Assembly (NCBI GenBank): GCA_022511465.1
Contig: JAFLRM010000024.1
Span: 1-50,026, forward strand
DNA length: 50,026 nt
Source: Acetatifactor sp.
GTDB taxonomy: Bacteria; Bacillota; Clostridia; Lachnospirales; Lachnospiraceae
Reading direction: 5' to 3'
Shown here: piece by piece, positions 33,682 through 42,230 of the stretch
How positions within the stretch are numbered: the first letter of the stretch is position 1
Layout of the letters: every line of letters begins with the position of its first letter
The notes under the pieces: generated by a model
The model's input: the letters and a program-made list of their open reading frames with translations, nothing else
Told to the model about the DNA's origin: nothing
The model's database searches: none
Program-made: the position numbers and the translations under genes

Positions 33682-34696
33682 TCAGCCAAGCTCACTTGGA
33701 TTGCCGAATAACGGTCCCAGCGGTCTTGACAAATCGTGGGAAAATAGTTTTTTTCTGATATATTTTTCAGTAAAAGCCCAGTAGATATTATCAACCCATT
33801 CCTCCTTGGGATTTAATCCCAAGCGTTTCATTGTATAGATCCACCAAGACAATAATTTGTCTACATGATCGTAACCTAAAACGCCCCTTGCGTCATCAGT
33901 TATATCCGGTCTGTTTCCCAATGCCACATTAGCTGTACTGCCTCCGTAAAACAAATTTTCCGGGGTATGGATAAGCTGATGAAACAACTGCTGAACGTTT
34001 TCTCTCCTTCCGTCCTGTAAACAGCCGTTCCATTTGCTCAGGTCATCTTCATCCAGTTCACTCATATCAACTCCTAAAATCCTCGCCAACTCTAATATCT
34101 GAGCTCTGATGTTGTTTACATAACCTTGACCGGCTACTCCTAACGTTTTGTTAGACGTGGCGACATAAAAAGCTCCCGCAATGTCGGAATACGGTATTAC
34201 ATGACGAAGATGAAGCCCAACAGGAGCGTACCCCATTTCCTTTATATTTTCCTCTAACTTGTCGGTATCAAGTTCATCAGGATCTATCCTTACAATCGCC
34301 TGCAGTCTGCTTGTACGTAAGGTCATTTGTGTTGATAAAACGACCCTGCAGCGCCCTTGCTCCCATAATGTCCGCCTCATTCTCGAGAGCTTTTTCAGTG
34401 TTTACATTAACGCCGTTTATCATTACAGTAGGCGATACCCGGCCCCGCTTTTGCTGGACAACGTGCCACGCCTCGTGGGGGAGGTGCTTTTCCTGCCCCG
34501 GAGCAACGTGAATTTCCGCACCTTTGGTATAAGCATGAGCCTTAAACTGCGCGGGTCTGGTGGAATTGTAATTCACTTTGACATCATCAAGACTGAAACC
34601 GGATAATGCCTCAATTCCCGTTTTTAGATTATCGGGAAGACCGGTGTTATTTCTCTTCAATTTGTTCTGACTTTTATCATTTTCGTAGCTATACAT
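33682..34696 (-). pseudogene. eCIS-core (DUF4157) HExxH protein with C-terminal domain, frameshifted
   Basis: From ATG 34696 (AAAGGGG 5 bases upstream) the protein begins with a DUF4157/eCIS-core domain: AEIHVAPGQEKHLPHEAWHVVQQKRGRV region with a HEAWH zinc-protease motif at residues 74-78, then NEADIMGARAL. This frame stops at 34277. A second frame continues from about 34306 (LQAIVRIDPDELDTDKLEEN) to 33682 with a ~190-residue C-terminal domain containing HLRHVIPYS, possibly a toxin or nuclease module. Removing one base near 34306 joins them as TYKQLQAIVRI. No other eCIS genes are nearby. Confidence 0.82.
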
Positions 34697-34888
34697 AGTT
34701 TCCCCTTTGTATTCGTGAATGGTGGTCAGATAATTCATACCATTTAATTTTGTCAGTGTCAATTTATTTTTTCATTTATCGTAAAATGACTAAATTAAAA
34801 TTTTTTTTGTCTCTCATGACTCCCCTTCACTCAACACCGCCACAATGCCCCCTGCTCCCCGAAGTAGCAGCGTTCGGCAAAAAACAAA

Positions 34889-34920
34889 GCCCTCTCAGAA
34901 CACTCATGTTCCGAGAGGGC
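34889..34920 (-). terminator. Intrinsic terminator of the Cache chemotaxis receptor
   Basis: Stem GCCCTCTC/GAGAGGGC (34889-34896 with 34913-34920) extended by GAAC/GTTC, then TTTGTTTTTTG on the minus strand. It lies 28 bases past the receptor stop. Confidence 0.9.
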
Positions 34921-34948
34921 AATTTAATCCATCTATACAGTTCTCTCA

Positions 34949-36622
34949 CTACACCCGAAATGCGCTGATCATCTTTTCCAACCGTTCCGCCAACTCCTTC
35001 ATGGCAGATGTCTTTATGGCAATCTCGTTGATCGCCTCCGCCGTATTTTCCACGGAAGCTGCCACCTCTTCATTGCTTGAAGCATTTTCCTCAGAAACCG
35101 CGCTCAAATCGGAAACGTTCTCAATAATAACGTCCTTGGCACCGCCCATCGTCTCCGCAAGCTTTTTGATCGCGTCGATCTCCTCCAGGGAAACCGCAAT
35201 CTCCTTGTCCAATACATTGAATTTCTCTTCTGTATCAGCGATATCCTGTTGCTCTCTACTGATAATAGCCTTAATCTCATTTGCCAGTCTAAGGCTCTCC
35301 TCAGACTGTTTTATCATCTCGTCTGCCAAGGCACGGATAGCGTTTGCACTCTCACCGCTCTGCTCACTCAGCTGTTTGATATTATCGGCTACGACAGAGA
35401 AGCCTCTTCCTGCCTCCCCTACCCTGGCTGCCTCAATGCTTGCATTTAGACTCAGCAGATTGGTCTGGGAGCTGATAGAAATGATCATCTCCACCGCATC
35501 ATTGATCTTGACGATTGCATTGTTGGTGGCCTCCGCCTGTGCAACAATGCGCTCCACCGTATTTACCGACTGATTGCTGCCCGCCAGCACCGCCTTGATG
35601 CTCTTCTGGGCATTATCGCTGGCCTTCTGGATAACCCCCGAGCTCTCGTTCAGATTGCTTACATTCTTTCCAATATTTTCAATGCTCTGGCCCATGCTGA
35701 TCACTTCATTGTTTACATTCTGCACATTCTCCGCCAGACTGGAAGCAGCTTTATTCAACTCACTGACATTTTGGGTGATCTGGTCTGTGCTGCCGGACAC
35801 CTGGCTACTCAGATCATCCACCTCTTCCACGCTACCCGTCAACGAGTCCGCCGTCTCCCGCGTGGTGGAAACCATCGTGTAAAAGTTCCTCCGCAGCTGT
35901 ATAGCAGAATCAATGAGCATATTGGTTTCCTTGACAATACTGTTTATCTCAATCTTCTCATTCAAGGTTCCGTTTGCCAGCACTTGGAGGGAATCCGCCA
36001 CCTTCTTCAGCGGCTTTCGGACAATGTATGTAATAAAGACGATCAATATAACAAAAAATATGGTGATCGGTATTGCTACTCCCAAAATCCATGTCAAGGC
36101 GCCTATCAGACTGTCAGACACCTCCTGCTGCGTCTTGCCAGCAAAGGCCATACCCACGATATTGCCATTTCCGTCCCGCAGAGGTACATAGTAGACATAA
36201 TATTTCTCTCCGTTGATCACAACATCGTCGCTGGAGTAATCCTCGCCGTTTTCCTGCACCCTCTGGATGATCGTCTCATCCGCTCTGGTGCCCTCAATAC
36301 GCGCTCCGGAAGCATCATGAATACTTGTAATGTAGCGGGTGCCGTCCAAAAAGACCGTGAGTTCTACGCCTTCCTCCTGCATACTGTCCACATACCCGTA
36401 CTCTTTCGCGATCTCACTGCTTTCCGCAAGCTCATCACTATAATAGGCTGCCAAACCACTAGCGGCAATCTCGAGGGTGCTATACGTCTCACTTCGCAGA
36501 TCATTCCGCATCACTAAAACAGATACAATACTTATGGCGATAACACTTGTCACCAACGGAACCATGCCAAAAAGTAGCAGCAAGGCAAAAAAGTTCAACG
36601 GACTTTTTCTTTTCTCACTCAT
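34949..36622 (-). CDS. Methyl-accepting chemotaxis protein with Cache sensor
   Basis: A 557-residue receptor. A transmembrane helix is at about residues 12-37. The extracytoplasmic single-Cache domain spans about 40-180 (with [38 protein letters not shown]), and the second helix is at about 186-210. A HAMP-like region follows, then the methyl-accepting domain with tip [20 protein letters not shown]. Cache domains commonly bind small organic acids or amino acids. The ATG has GGGAGAGG upstream. It is a single-gene unit with the hairpin terminator at 34889-34920. The other receptor, at 10.5 kb, lacks such a sensor. Confidence 0.92.
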   Translation of the reverse strand: MSEKRKSPLNFFALLLLFGMVPLVTSVIAISIVSVLVMRNDLRSETYSTLEIAASGLAAYYSDELAESSEIAKEYGYVDSMQEEGVELTVFLDGTRYITSIHDASGARIEGTRADETIIQRVQENGEDYSSDDVVINGEKYYVYYVPLRDGNGNIVGMAFAGKTQQEVSDSLIGALTWILGVAIPITIFFVILIVFITYIVRKPLKKVADSLQVLANGTLNEKIEINSIVKETNMLIDSAIQLRRNFYTMVSTTRETADSLTGSVEEVDDLSSQVSGSTDQITQNVSELNKAASSLAENVQNVNNEVISMGQSIENIGKNVSNLNESSGVIQKASDNAQKSIKAVLAGSNQSVNTVERIVAQAEATNNAIVKINDAVEMIISISSQTNLLSLNASIEAARVGEAGRGFSVVADNIKQLSEQSGESANAIRALADEMIKQSEESLRLANEIKAIISREQQDIADTEEKFNVLDKEIAVSLEEIDAIKKLAETMGGAKDVIIENVSDLSAVSEENASSNEEVAASVENTAEAINEIAIKTSAMKELAERLEKMISAFRV

Positions 36623-36814
36623 ATTTAACCTCTCCCTCTTTGTATATAACTTTTAATTTCCTCTTTTAAGCATTTTTAGCCCTTTTTTTATTTTATCACC
36701 ATATTTTCACTTCTTCAATAGAAACATTTATAACTTTTTACCTATTAGAGTGTGAATATTTCTAAAATTATGCTATGATATCTTCTGTAGCGCTTTTACA
36801 GAAGGAGAATCGGC

Positions 36815-38203
36815 ATGGCTTCCCATATTAAAAATATGACCGAGGGCAAACCCGGCAAATTGATCTTGACTTTCGCCCTGCCGCTGATGGCAGGCAATGT
36901 ATTTCAGCAATTATATACCGTTGTGGACACTATGGTCGTGGGAAAGTATCTGGGCGTAAACGCCCTTGCCGCCCTGGGTGCCGCCGACTGGATGAACTGG
37001 ATGATGTTGGGAATCATTCAGGGCTTTGCGCAAGGATTCTCCATCTTGATGGCACAGGAATTTGGCGCAAGAAGGTTAGAGCGCCTGCGCAAGGTGGTCG
37101 GAAATTCTGTCATTCTTGCGGCCTTGTCATCCGTTTTTCTGGTTTTTGCAGGACAACTGGCAATCCGCCCTGTGCTCACCCTGCTTCAGACACCTGACTC
37201 CATTATGGACAGCGCTTTGCTCTATTTGAGGATCATGTTTCTGGGCATCCCCATTGTCATGACATACAATCTGCTGGCTGGCATTCTGCGCTCTCTGGGA
37301 GATGGCCAGACGCCTCTGTATGCTATGATCGTAGCATCCCTGACCAACATCGGGCTGGATCTGCTCTTTGTGATGGTATTTCACTGGGGGATCGGCGGCG
37401 CTGCAGCCGCTACGCTGCTGGCTCAAACGGTTTCCAGCCTCTACTGTCTGTATCACATCCGCAAGATTGCATTTTTACAGCCGGCAAGAGAAGACTTTCG
37501 GCCGGACAGAGCCCTGTGCGGCAAATTGTTGCTGTTGGGCGCTCCCATGGCCTTTCAGAACTGCATTATCGCCGTGGGCGGCATGATCGTACAGTATGTG
37601 GTAAACGGTTTTGGCGTTCTCTTTATCGCCGGCTTCACCGCCACCAACAAGCTTTATGGTGTTCTGGAGATTGCCGCCACTTCGTACGGCTACGCCATGA
37701 CCACTTATGTGGGGCAGAACCTTGGCGCAGGCAAAAACAAGCGCATCCGCACAGGGATGCGCTCTGCTCTTATCATTGCTGCGGTGACTTCCGTCGCTAT
37801 TGGTGTCGCCATGCTGCTGTTGGGACGGTGGATCCTTGGATGTTTTATCTCCGGCACTCCCGAGGAAGTGGAGCAGACTATGCAGATAGCCTATTTCTAT
37901 CTGTCTATCATGAGTGTCTGTCTGCCCATATTGTACCTTCTCCACGTCACCCGTTCCGCTCTTCAAGGTATGGGTAACACGCTGTTGCCCATGGTGTCCG
38001 GCATCTTGGAATTTGCAATGCGCACTGCCACCGCTCTCCTGCTGCCGCTTGCAGTGGGTGAAATAGGTATCTTCTTTGCAGAGATTGCCGCGTGGGTAGG
38101 TGCTGATGTGGTGCTGGTCACCAGCTATTTTGTCTCCATCCGAAAGCTGGATCCTGCCGGGAAGGACAACTTTAAAGATTACTCCCGTTCCATCCCCACA
38201 TAG
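36815..38203 (+). CDS. MATE family efflux transporter
   Basis: A 462-residue, 12-helix MATE exporter with the usual N-terminal M-TEGKPGKLILTFALPLM and helix-1/2 motif QLYTVVDTMVVGKYLG, and the second-half repeat ALQGMGNTLLP. It is a different paralogue from the one at 14.1 kb. AAGGAG lies 7 bases before the ATG. A possible -10 is TATGAT (36775-36780). Its last 32 bases overlap the convergent tautomerase gene. The substrate cannot be told from sequence. Confidence 0.92.
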   Translation: MASHIKNMTEGKPGKLILTFALPLMAGNVFQQLYTVVDTMVVGKYLGVNALAALGAADWMNWMMLGIIQGFAQGFSILMAQEFGARRLERLRKVVGNSVILAALSSVFLVFAGQLAIRPVLTLLQTPDSIMDSALLYLRIMFLGIPIVMTYNLLAGILRSLGDGQTPLYAMIVASLTNIGLDLLFVMVFHWGIGGAAAATLLAQTVSSLYCLYHIRKIAFLQPAREDFRPDRALCGKLLLLGAPMAFQNCIIAVGGMIVQYVVNGFGVLFIAGFTATNKLYGVLEIAATSYGYAMTTYVGQNLGAGKNKRIRTGMRSALIIAAVTSVAIGVAMLLLGRWILGCFISGTPEEVEQTMQIAYFYLSIMSVCLPILYLLHVTRSALQGMGNTLLPMVSGILEFAMRTATALLLPLAVGEIGIFFAEIAAWVGADVVLVTSYFVSIRKLDPAGKDNFKDYSRSIPT

Positions 38204-38516
38204 ACCCTTCCTCATATTTCACATAAATACGGTTTTGAGGAATCTTTAATTCTCCCTCATAAATATCACAGATGGTCCTGGTCAGTTCATCCCGACTGTG
38301 CTCCGGAATCTTTCCGAATGACTTCACCTCTATGAATGCTGTCGGCTGTGACTTATTTCCTTGAAAATACATATCGCACTGATCCGCGATCTCCATCATC
38401 AGCCAGTTCTCCGACTTGCCGGGGATCAGAGAAATTATCTGTCCCAGCTTTGCTTTTAACGTTTCTCTCTGCGCATCTGTCATGGACACGCTCACCCTCG
38501 AATTAATAAATGGCAT
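38172..38516 (-). CDS. MIF/phenylpyruvate tautomerase-like protein
   Basis: A 114-residue protein of the macrophage migration inhibitory factor family, a trimeric tautomerase fold. It starts MPF, so the catalytic proline becomes N-terminal after removal of Met, and it has the family pattern of two beta-alpha-beta repeats (VSVSMTDAQRETLKAKLGQ, GKIPEHSRDELTRTICDIYEGEL). GGAGG lies 7 bases before the ATG. The 3' end overlaps the MATE gene on the other strand. The natural substrate in bacteria is unknown. Confidence 0.9.
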   Translation of the reverse strand: MPFINSRVSVSMTDAQRETLKAKLGQIISLIPGKSENWLMMEIADQCDMYFQGNKSQPTAFIEVKSFGKIPEHSRDELTRTICDIYEGELKIPQNRIYVKYEEGSMWGWNGSNL

Positions 38517-38588
38517 GTTGTCTCCTCCTTACATTATCATGGTACTCATCTATTTACACATTCTATTTTACAAAAGCTGTCATAGTTG

Positions 38589-40496
38589 TCAATCTCCGGC
38601 CACTTGTCGGCACAGATAAAAATCGTCCCACGCGCCCCACGCGCCGGCAGTGGCTTCCACGCGAATACCAACTGTGATCTCTCCGCTCTCCTTCAAGACA
38701 ATGCCATCAACGACAGTCTCTGACCAGTTCTGCCAACCGGTGACGCCTCCCTCTGCAGTAAGCGTTTCTTCGCCGTTTATCACATACAGTTCAAACACAT
38801 CGTCTCTTCCGGCATCGCCACCCTGAAGAAAACCGCCAAAGGTATAAGTTCCGGCCTCCAAAGAGATTGTCTGCTCTACCGTATAGCTAAAATCCTTGTC
38901 ATTCCAAAAGTGCAGACAGGCGCTTCCACTCCGGTTGTTGGTGCCATTCACCTCTATGTCAGTACTTCCGGTCTCATCAGAAATGATCCACATACTCCCG
39001 TCGCTCTCCTCAAATCCCGGATCGGGCAGCAGATTGTCAGCATCAGAAACCACGGTTCCTTCCTGCGTTAGTGCCGGTTTCTCGCCGTTGTCAACATAAG
39101 CCGCGTTGGTGCCGGTTCTCACATACCGGAAGGTCTTCAGGCTCTCCAAGGGGTGCCCCGTAAAATCGAACAACGCCTGATTATCTACCGCAGAACCACC
39201 GTACCATTCCTTTGCTTCTGCATCGTATTCACCGGCGCAGGCGTTAGCCCACCCGGAGCCTTCCCGCTCCCATATTTCCTGATTTTGGGCAAGGATCTGT
39301 GCGCTGTTGTCCGCCTCCGGATCATACACCTGCACGGGAATCCATGCGGGCTCCCAGTAGAATACGCCAATTCCATTCTCTATGCCGGCCACCGCATCGA
39401 TCACCGTCCGAATCTCCATAGCCTGCCCCTGTACACTCACATCGTACTCTCTGTCGATTCCTCTCGTGTCCGCCCCAATGGTATTGCTTTGACCATCACC
39501 GTCTGCATAGGTATAGTTCCAGGCAGTCTCTGCAACCATCACTTTTTTGTCGTAAGTGCTTGCAATCTGTCCTAATACACTTTGCAGATTGTCAATACTT
39601 CCATGCCAATAGGGGTAATAAGATGATGCAAAAATGTCATAATCTACGTTTCCCGCGGCCAGCTTGGCAGCATAATCCGCATAACGGCCTTCCGTCTCCG
39701 GATCGGCAAAGTGCAAGACCACCAGAATCTCCTGATCCCTTTCCTCCGCCACGCTGCGGACAGCGCCGCCGCCTGCCCCAAAAAGCAGATTCATGTTGTT
39801 CCAGTCGCTCTCTCCACAGACTTTGCCGTTGGTCTCATTGCCAATCTGCACCATTCCGACGTTAACATCTGCGTCCAGCAGGGTGAGGAGACTTTCTCTG
39901 GTAAACGCTTCCAGTGCTGCCGCCTTTTCCTCCACACTGTAATTCTCCCATGCCTTAGGCGCCCTCTGCTTTGCAGGATCGGCCCAGAAATCGGAATAAT
40001 GAAAATCAATCATCACTTTCATGCCGGCGCTCGTCGCCCACTGACCGAGCTGTACCGCTGTTGCCAGATCGTTGTTGCCGCCACCGTAACCGTTTCCGCT
40101 TTCATCGTAAGGATCATTCCAGACGCGGATGCGCACATAGTTGATGCCGCAATCTGCCAACAGGTCAAAAAAGCCCTGATCATCCAGCTCGTTTCCCTCA
40201 AAATCATAAAACTTAACGCCGCTGTTGCTCAGTGCCAGGTAGGAGGAGATGTCTACACCATTTATAAAATCTTCACTCAGATCATCCACGCGCTCCACAT
40301 AGATTCCGGCGTCCACAGGCATGATCGTATCCTCTCCATCCGACGACATATCACTTGTGCTCTCCGCACCGTCGGACGTTGACATGCCCTCCGTGGAATC
40401 TTCCTTTGTCGGGCGTACCACTGCAATCACTACAACGATCACAACAACTATCGCCAAGAGAATACCAATCCCAAGCCACAACTTTTTTTGTTCCAT
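38589..40496 (-). CDS. Membrane-anchored GH53 arabinogalactan endo-beta-1,4-galactanase
   Basis: A 635-residue enzyme that cuts beta-1,4-galactan side chains of pectin. An uncleaved N-terminal helix (residues 7-27) and an acidic Ser-rich linker hold it on the cell surface. The GH53 TIM barrel runs from about residue 76, with VDISSYLALSNSG, acid/base E221 in QIGNETNG and nucleophile E323 in VAETAWNY. From about residue 490 a beta-sandwich carbohydrate-binding domain follows (LLPDPGFEE to the C-terminus, CBM61-like). AAGGAG precedes the ATG. It would feed short galactans to the intracellular GH42 enzyme. Confidence 0.93.
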   Translation of the reverse strand: MEQKKLWLGIGILLAIVVVIVVVIAVVRPTKEDSTEGMSTSDGAESTSDMSSDGEDTIMPVDAGIYVERVDDLSEDFINGVDISSYLALSNSGVKFYDFEGNELDDQGFFDLLADCGINYVRIRVWNDPYDESGNGYGGGNNDLATAVQLGQWATSAGMKVMIDFHYSDFWADPAKQRAPKAWENYSVEEKAAALEAFTRESLLTLLDADVNVGMVQIGNETNGKVCGESDWNNMNLLFGAGGGAVRSVAEERDQEILVVLHFADPETEGRYADYAAKLAAGNVDYDIFASSYYPYWHGSIDNLQSVLGQIASTYDKKVMVAETAWNYTYADGDGQSNTIGADTRGIDREYDVSVQGQAMEIRTVIDAVAGIENGIGVFYWEPAWIPVQVYDPEADNSAQILAQNQEIWEREGSGWANACAGEYDAEAKEWYGGSAVDNQALFDFTGHPLESLKTFRYVRTGTNAAYVDNGEKPALTQEGTVVSDADNLLPDPGFEESDGSMWIISDETGSTDIEVNGTNNRSGSACLHFWNDKDFSYTVEQTISLEAGTYTFGGFLQGGDAGRDDVFELYVINGEETLTAEGGVTGWQNWSETVVDGIVLKESGEITVGIRVEATAGAWGAWDDFYLCRQVAGD

Positions 40497-40545
40497 GAGA
40501 TACTCCTTTCAAAACCCTGCTTTGATCGTCTCCATTATCTCATTT

Positions 40546-40908
40546 TTATTCACAAGGTTCAACGGAATTTTCTTTCTCGGCTTCCTGTGCTTCTTTCTGT
40601 TTCTCTATACGCTCCTGCGTAAGCTCCTGAATCTTCTCTTCCAGAGAGTCAAACCGCTTCAGGAATCTATCCCACTCTTTCAAAGTGAAGCTTTGAGCTC
40701 CTATCTGGAAGGTAGTTTCTGTCTCACCGTTTTCAATTCTGGTTTTGAGTTCCTCCATCTTCTCGAGGAAAGTTGCACGGTAATCTTCTGACTGTTCCGT
40801 TGAAAAATTCTTATCGCCAGAGTCTTCTTTTTGCGTCTTGGCCGACCTCGCGTGAGAGTAATTGTAATTTACTCCTGAATTCCCTGTCTGTACGTTTCCA
40901 AGTGCCAT
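40546..40908 (-). CDS. Uncharacterized small coiled-coil protein
   Basis: A 120-residue soluble protein with a polar, disordered N-terminus (MALGNVQTGNSGVNYNYSH) and a helical C-terminal half with coiled-coil character (SLEEKIQELTQERIEKQKE). A short central segment reads TETTFQIGAQSFTLKEWDRF. I do not recognise a family, though similar small proteins occur in Lachnospiraceae. ATG at 40908 is preceded by AGGGAG; an upstream in-frame ATG at 40947 is less likely. It is alone between the galactanase and ldh genes. Confidence 0.65.
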   Translation of the reverse strand: MALGNVQTGNSGVNYNYSHARSAKTQKEDSGDKNFSTEQSEDYRATFLEKMEELKTRIENGETETTFQIGAQSFTLKEWDRFLKRFDSLEEKIQELTQERIEKQKEAQEAEKENSVEPCE

Positions 40909-41129
40909 AATTCTCCCTTCCGTGGTTCTCCGGCCTGTCGGGAACACACTATAAAAGCACCTAAAGTAGCTGCCAATCCGTTGACATCAAGCGCTATCCT
41001 TAGCTTGTTGATCTGACTTAAAAATGTTTGTCGGTACAGAAATAATATCGGTTGTAGGGAAGTTTAAATTTAGAAAAAACGGAACATACTACCCAAAAAG
41101 ATTATTTCTAAATAGAAAGGCCAACCACA

Positions 41130-42119
41130 ATGAAAATCTTATTCTACGACACCAAAAGTTACGACTATGACTCTTTCCAATACACCCTCACCGACTTTCC
41201 GGAAATCACCATCGAATACATCAAGTCCGATCTTGACCCCAGAACCGCTGCATTGGCAGACGGTTTCGATGCGGTGTGCGCTTTTGTCAGCTCCGATGTG
41301 GGTGCCGATACACTTAGGATCTTACATGAGAAAAAAGTCGGACTGGTGCTAATGCGATGCGCCGGTTTCAACAATGTGGATCTGGAAAAGGCAAAAGAAT
41401 ATGACATCCGCGTCATGTGCGTGCCCGGTTATTCTCCGGAAGCGGTAGCGGAACATGCGATCGCTCTGGCACTGGCCAGCAACCGCCGCCTTTACAAGGC
41501 ATACAATAAGGTTAGGGAAAACGATTTCAGCCTGAGTGGCCTGATGGGATTTAACTTTTATCAGAAGACGGCAGGAATCATCGGCACCGGCAAGATCGGC
41601 GCCGCTATGTGCCGTATTTGCCATGGTTTTGGAATGCGTGTGATCGCCTACGATGTGTATGAGAATGCTTCTCTCAAAGACATTGTGACGTATGTGTCAT
41701 TAGATCAGTTGCTGGCGGAAAGCGATCTGATCTCGCTGCATTGTCCTTTGATGGATTCCACCTATCATATGATCAATATCGACACCATTCAAAAAATGAA
41801 GGACGGCGTTATCTTTGTAAACACCTCCCGGGGAGCTCTGGTGAAAACCGAAGATCTGATCGAAGGAATCCGTCTGCACAAATTTGCCGGGGTCGGTCTG
41901 GATGTGTACGAGGAAGAGACGCAGAACGTCTTTGAGGATCGATCCGATGAGATTTTGGAGCACTCCACCACCGCAAGGCTTCTGTCCTTCCCCAATGTGA
42001 TGATCACCTCCCACCAGGGTTTCTTTACCAGAGAAGCCTTGGAGGCGATTGCCGTCACAACACTGAAAAATGCTCAGGATTATGTGGAGGGAAGGGAAAG
42101 CAAAAATGATGTGAAGTAA
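41130..42119 (+). CDS. ldhA: D-lactate dehydrogenase (2-hydroxyacid dehydrogenase family)
   Basis: A 329-residue NADH-dependent enzyme reducing pyruvate to D-lactate. The nucleotide-binding motif is GTGKIG (152-157) with Asp175 at the end of the next strand (AYDVY), which favours NAD. The catalytic residues are R234 (NTSRGAL), E261 (DVYEEE) and H295 (TSHQGFF). Length and motifs fit fermentative D-LDH. The upstream region contains a 9-bp inverted repeat (ATTTAGAAA at 41068-41076 and its complement at 41105-41113) of unknown role. Two tandem hairpins follow the stop. Confidence 0.92.
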   Translation: MKILFYDTKSYDYDSFQYTLTDFPEITIEYIKSDLDPRTAALADGFDAVCAFVSSDVGADTLRILHEKKVGLVLMRCAGFNNVDLEKAKEYDIRVMCVPGYSPEAVAEHAIALALASNRRLYKAYNKVRENDFSLSGLMGFNFYQKTAGIIGTGKIGAAMCRICHGFGMRVIAYDVYENASLKDIVTYVSLDQLLAESDLISLHCPLMDSTYHMINIDTIQKMKDGVIFVNTSRGALVKTEDLIEGIRLHKFAGVGLDVYEEETQNVFEDRSDEILEHSTTARLLSFPNVMITSHQGFFTREALEAIAVTTLKNAQDYVEGRESKNDVK

Positions 42120-42164
42120 TTTATGATTTCTCAATTTCTTGAGCGGACGATAAAGATGTATGAG

Positions 42165-42195
42165 AAAACTCCCTATATTTTATACAGGGAGTTTT
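42165..42195 (+). terminator. First terminator after ldhA
   Basis: A 10-bp perfect stem (42165-42174 with 42186-42195) whose 3' arm ends in GTTTT, followed by CTTGC. It lies 45 bases past the ldhA stop. Confidence 0.75.
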
Positions 42196-42206
42196 CTTGC
42201 ACCTAC

Positions 42207-42225
42207 AATAAGCCTTACGCTTATT
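42207..42225 (+). terminator. Second, tandem terminator after ldhA
   Basis: A 7-bp stem (42207-42213 with 42219-42225) and 5-base loop followed by TATTTTTAG on the plus strand. It ends at the 3' end of the convergent AGE-family gene. Confidence 0.65.
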
Positions 42226-42230
42226 TATTT

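Noticed and set aside
33682..34696. A contractile injection system locus
   Set aside because: Only the eCIS-core-domain gene is present; no sheath, tube, baseplate or AAA+ genes are in the window.
35771..36517. A 248-codon open frame on the plus strand
   Set aside because: Antisense to the Cache chemotaxis receptor; no recognisable domain.
37475..38215. A 246-codon open frame on the minus strand
   Set aside because: Antisense to the MATE exporter, with a low-complexity His/Gln/Gly-rich translation typical of a shadow frame.
41068..41113. Rex-type operator before ldhA
   Set aside because: The inverted repeat ATTTAGAAA does not fit the Rex consensus, and its 28-base spacing is unlike a single operator; no regulator can be named.
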